A stretch of DNA of 64,000 bases from Hydrogenimonas sp. (GTDB lineage Bacteria; Campylobacterota; Campylobacteria; Campylobacterales; Hydrogenimonadaceae): assembly GCA_003945285.1 (NCBI GenBank), contig AP019005.1:372001-436000 (forward strand), read 5' to 3'. Numbering within the stretch: the stretch's first letter is position 1; each line of letters begins with the position of its first letter. Of the stretch, positions 63,501-64,000 are shown one piece after another. A program made the position numbers and the translations under genes. The notes beneath the pieces are model-generated. The model did not search any database. It saw only the letters and a program-made list of their open reading frames with translations, and was not told the origin of the DNA.

Positions 63501-64000
63501 ATGGTCGCAAAAAATACTTTTGTGAAAAGTGGGAATGAAAAAATGAATAGAGCCTGGGTGGGAATGTTTATTCTCTATTCACTTTTTTCTGTCGTATTGA
63601 TAAAGCTGGACTTGAGTTATCTCGGAACGGTAGATGATCCGTTTATTAGAGAGTTTGTATATAACGGAGAGAACAGAACACTTATAATGAGCTATCCGCT
63701 CTCAACGCTGCTTGCATATCTTTACAGGATGTTTCCGGAGGTGCAGTGGCTTAGTTGGACATACTTTGTCTATATGGAAATCATCATTGCTATATACTCT
63801 TTCTATATTTCCAGAATGGAAGATATTGCCGTTCGTGCCTCTATGTTTCTGTTCGGACTTATTGTTCTGCTTTTTGCATGGCAGAATATTACCGTTACAC
63901 TTCTTACGCTTTTGCTCATAGTCCTTGCAATGCCGCTCGTAAAGAGGCATCAAATTTTATTTTGGACTCTTTTTCTGCTTGCTTCTCTTCTTCGTGATAC
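63501..64000 (+). CDS. Multi-pass membrane protein, possibly a GT-C type glycosyltransferase (cut by right edge)
   Basis: The first 166 codons are visible and the frame is open at the edge. Start ATG 63501 with AAGG 6 nt before; ATG 63543 is an alternative. After a membrane segment (about 17-34) comes a periplasmic-looking stretch GTVDDPFIREFVYNGENRT, then at least three more membrane segments (about 82-98, 105-122, 125-142, and the last residues). An Asp-Asp pair after the first segment is also seen in GtrII and other GT-C transferases that use lipid-linked sugar donors. This is suggestive only. Its place in the polysaccharide region fits. Confidence 0.55.
   Translation, partial: MVAKNTFVKSGNEKMNRAWVGMFILYSLFSVVLIKLDLSYLGTVDDPFIREFVYNGENRTLIMSYPLSTLLAYLYRMFPEVQWLSWTYFVYMEIIIAIYSFYISRMEDIAVRASMFLFGLIVLLFAWQNITVTLLTLLLIVLAMPLVKRHQILFWTLFLLASLLRD

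Noticed and set aside
1-64000. CRISPR array, rRNA genes or prophage
   Set aside because: No regularly spaced repeats, no rRNA signature and no phage structural or integrase genes were seen. The only mobile features are one IS256 element and the short intergenic repeats.

Overview
The window reads as chromosome of a member of the Campylobacterota (Epsilonproteobacteria), probably a free-living lineage. The main reasons are the fliW / bamD / lon gene order (the order known from Campylobacter jejuni), a proteolipid subunit c of ATP synthase with an extended N-terminus, an operon-type phosphorelay with a NIT-type sensor, and a 6S RNA gene beside purD. The genus is not fixed by anything I can see.

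Layout. 1-27,000 is a conserved, fairly GC-rich backbone: flagellar regulator fliW (cut by the left edge), outer-membrane assembly lipoprotein bamD, protease lon, a five-gene minus-strand phosphorelay operon (PAS protein, double-HPt protein, secreted Sel1 protein, hybrid histidine kinase, stand-alone receiver), uvrC with a small upstream gene, a tiny LptM-like lipoprotein coupled to nadB, an NhaD-type antiporter, guaA-hemD, 6S RNA, purD, an RDD membrane protein, lptD, an MCE-domain protein, a J-domain protein, pnp, atpE and tRNA-Leu(GAG). Four copies (three whole, one half) of an undescribed 160-195 bp inverted-repeat element lie in the intergenic gaps of this part only.

27,147-64,000 is a surface-polysaccharide locus. 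Export genes wza and wzc are on the plus strand and face a minus-strand run of about 19 tightly packed genes (30,387-53,176). That run holds a YwqE-type tyrosine phosphatase, at least six glycosyltransferases, a heparinase-fold protein, a two-domain oxidoreductase, asnB, a deacetylase, an acyltransferase, a FemAB/GNAT-like transferase, a Wzy-type polymerase or ligase, a Wzx flippase, a sulfotransferase, and a nonulosonate module (NeuB plus a CMP-transferase/PseG-like fusion). An IS256-family element with a frameshifted transposase and a very AT-rich pair (EptA-like phosphoethanolamine/phosphoglycerol transferase plus a membrane-anchored GDPD) follow. After that come wecC, wecB, an AlgJ/AlgI-like O-acylation pair, a WbqC-family gene, a decayed ORF and a multi-pass membrane protein cut by the right edge. 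Base composition falls clearly from about 36,150 to 50,500 and again at 54,600-57,240, which fits horizontal acquisition.

How it fits together. The locus encodes a Wzx/Wzy-type, Wza/Wzc-exported, probably acidic glycan: a nonulosonic acid, likely ManNAc/ManNAcA from WecB/WecC, and sulfate, acyl and possibly phosphoryl decorations. Polymer length would be controlled by Wzc tyrosine phosphorylation and YwqE-type dephosphorylation. No priming undecaprenyl-phosphate sugar transferase is seen, so the locus probably continues past the right edge or relies on a distant gene. Coordinates of short sites were read by hand and may be off by a base.
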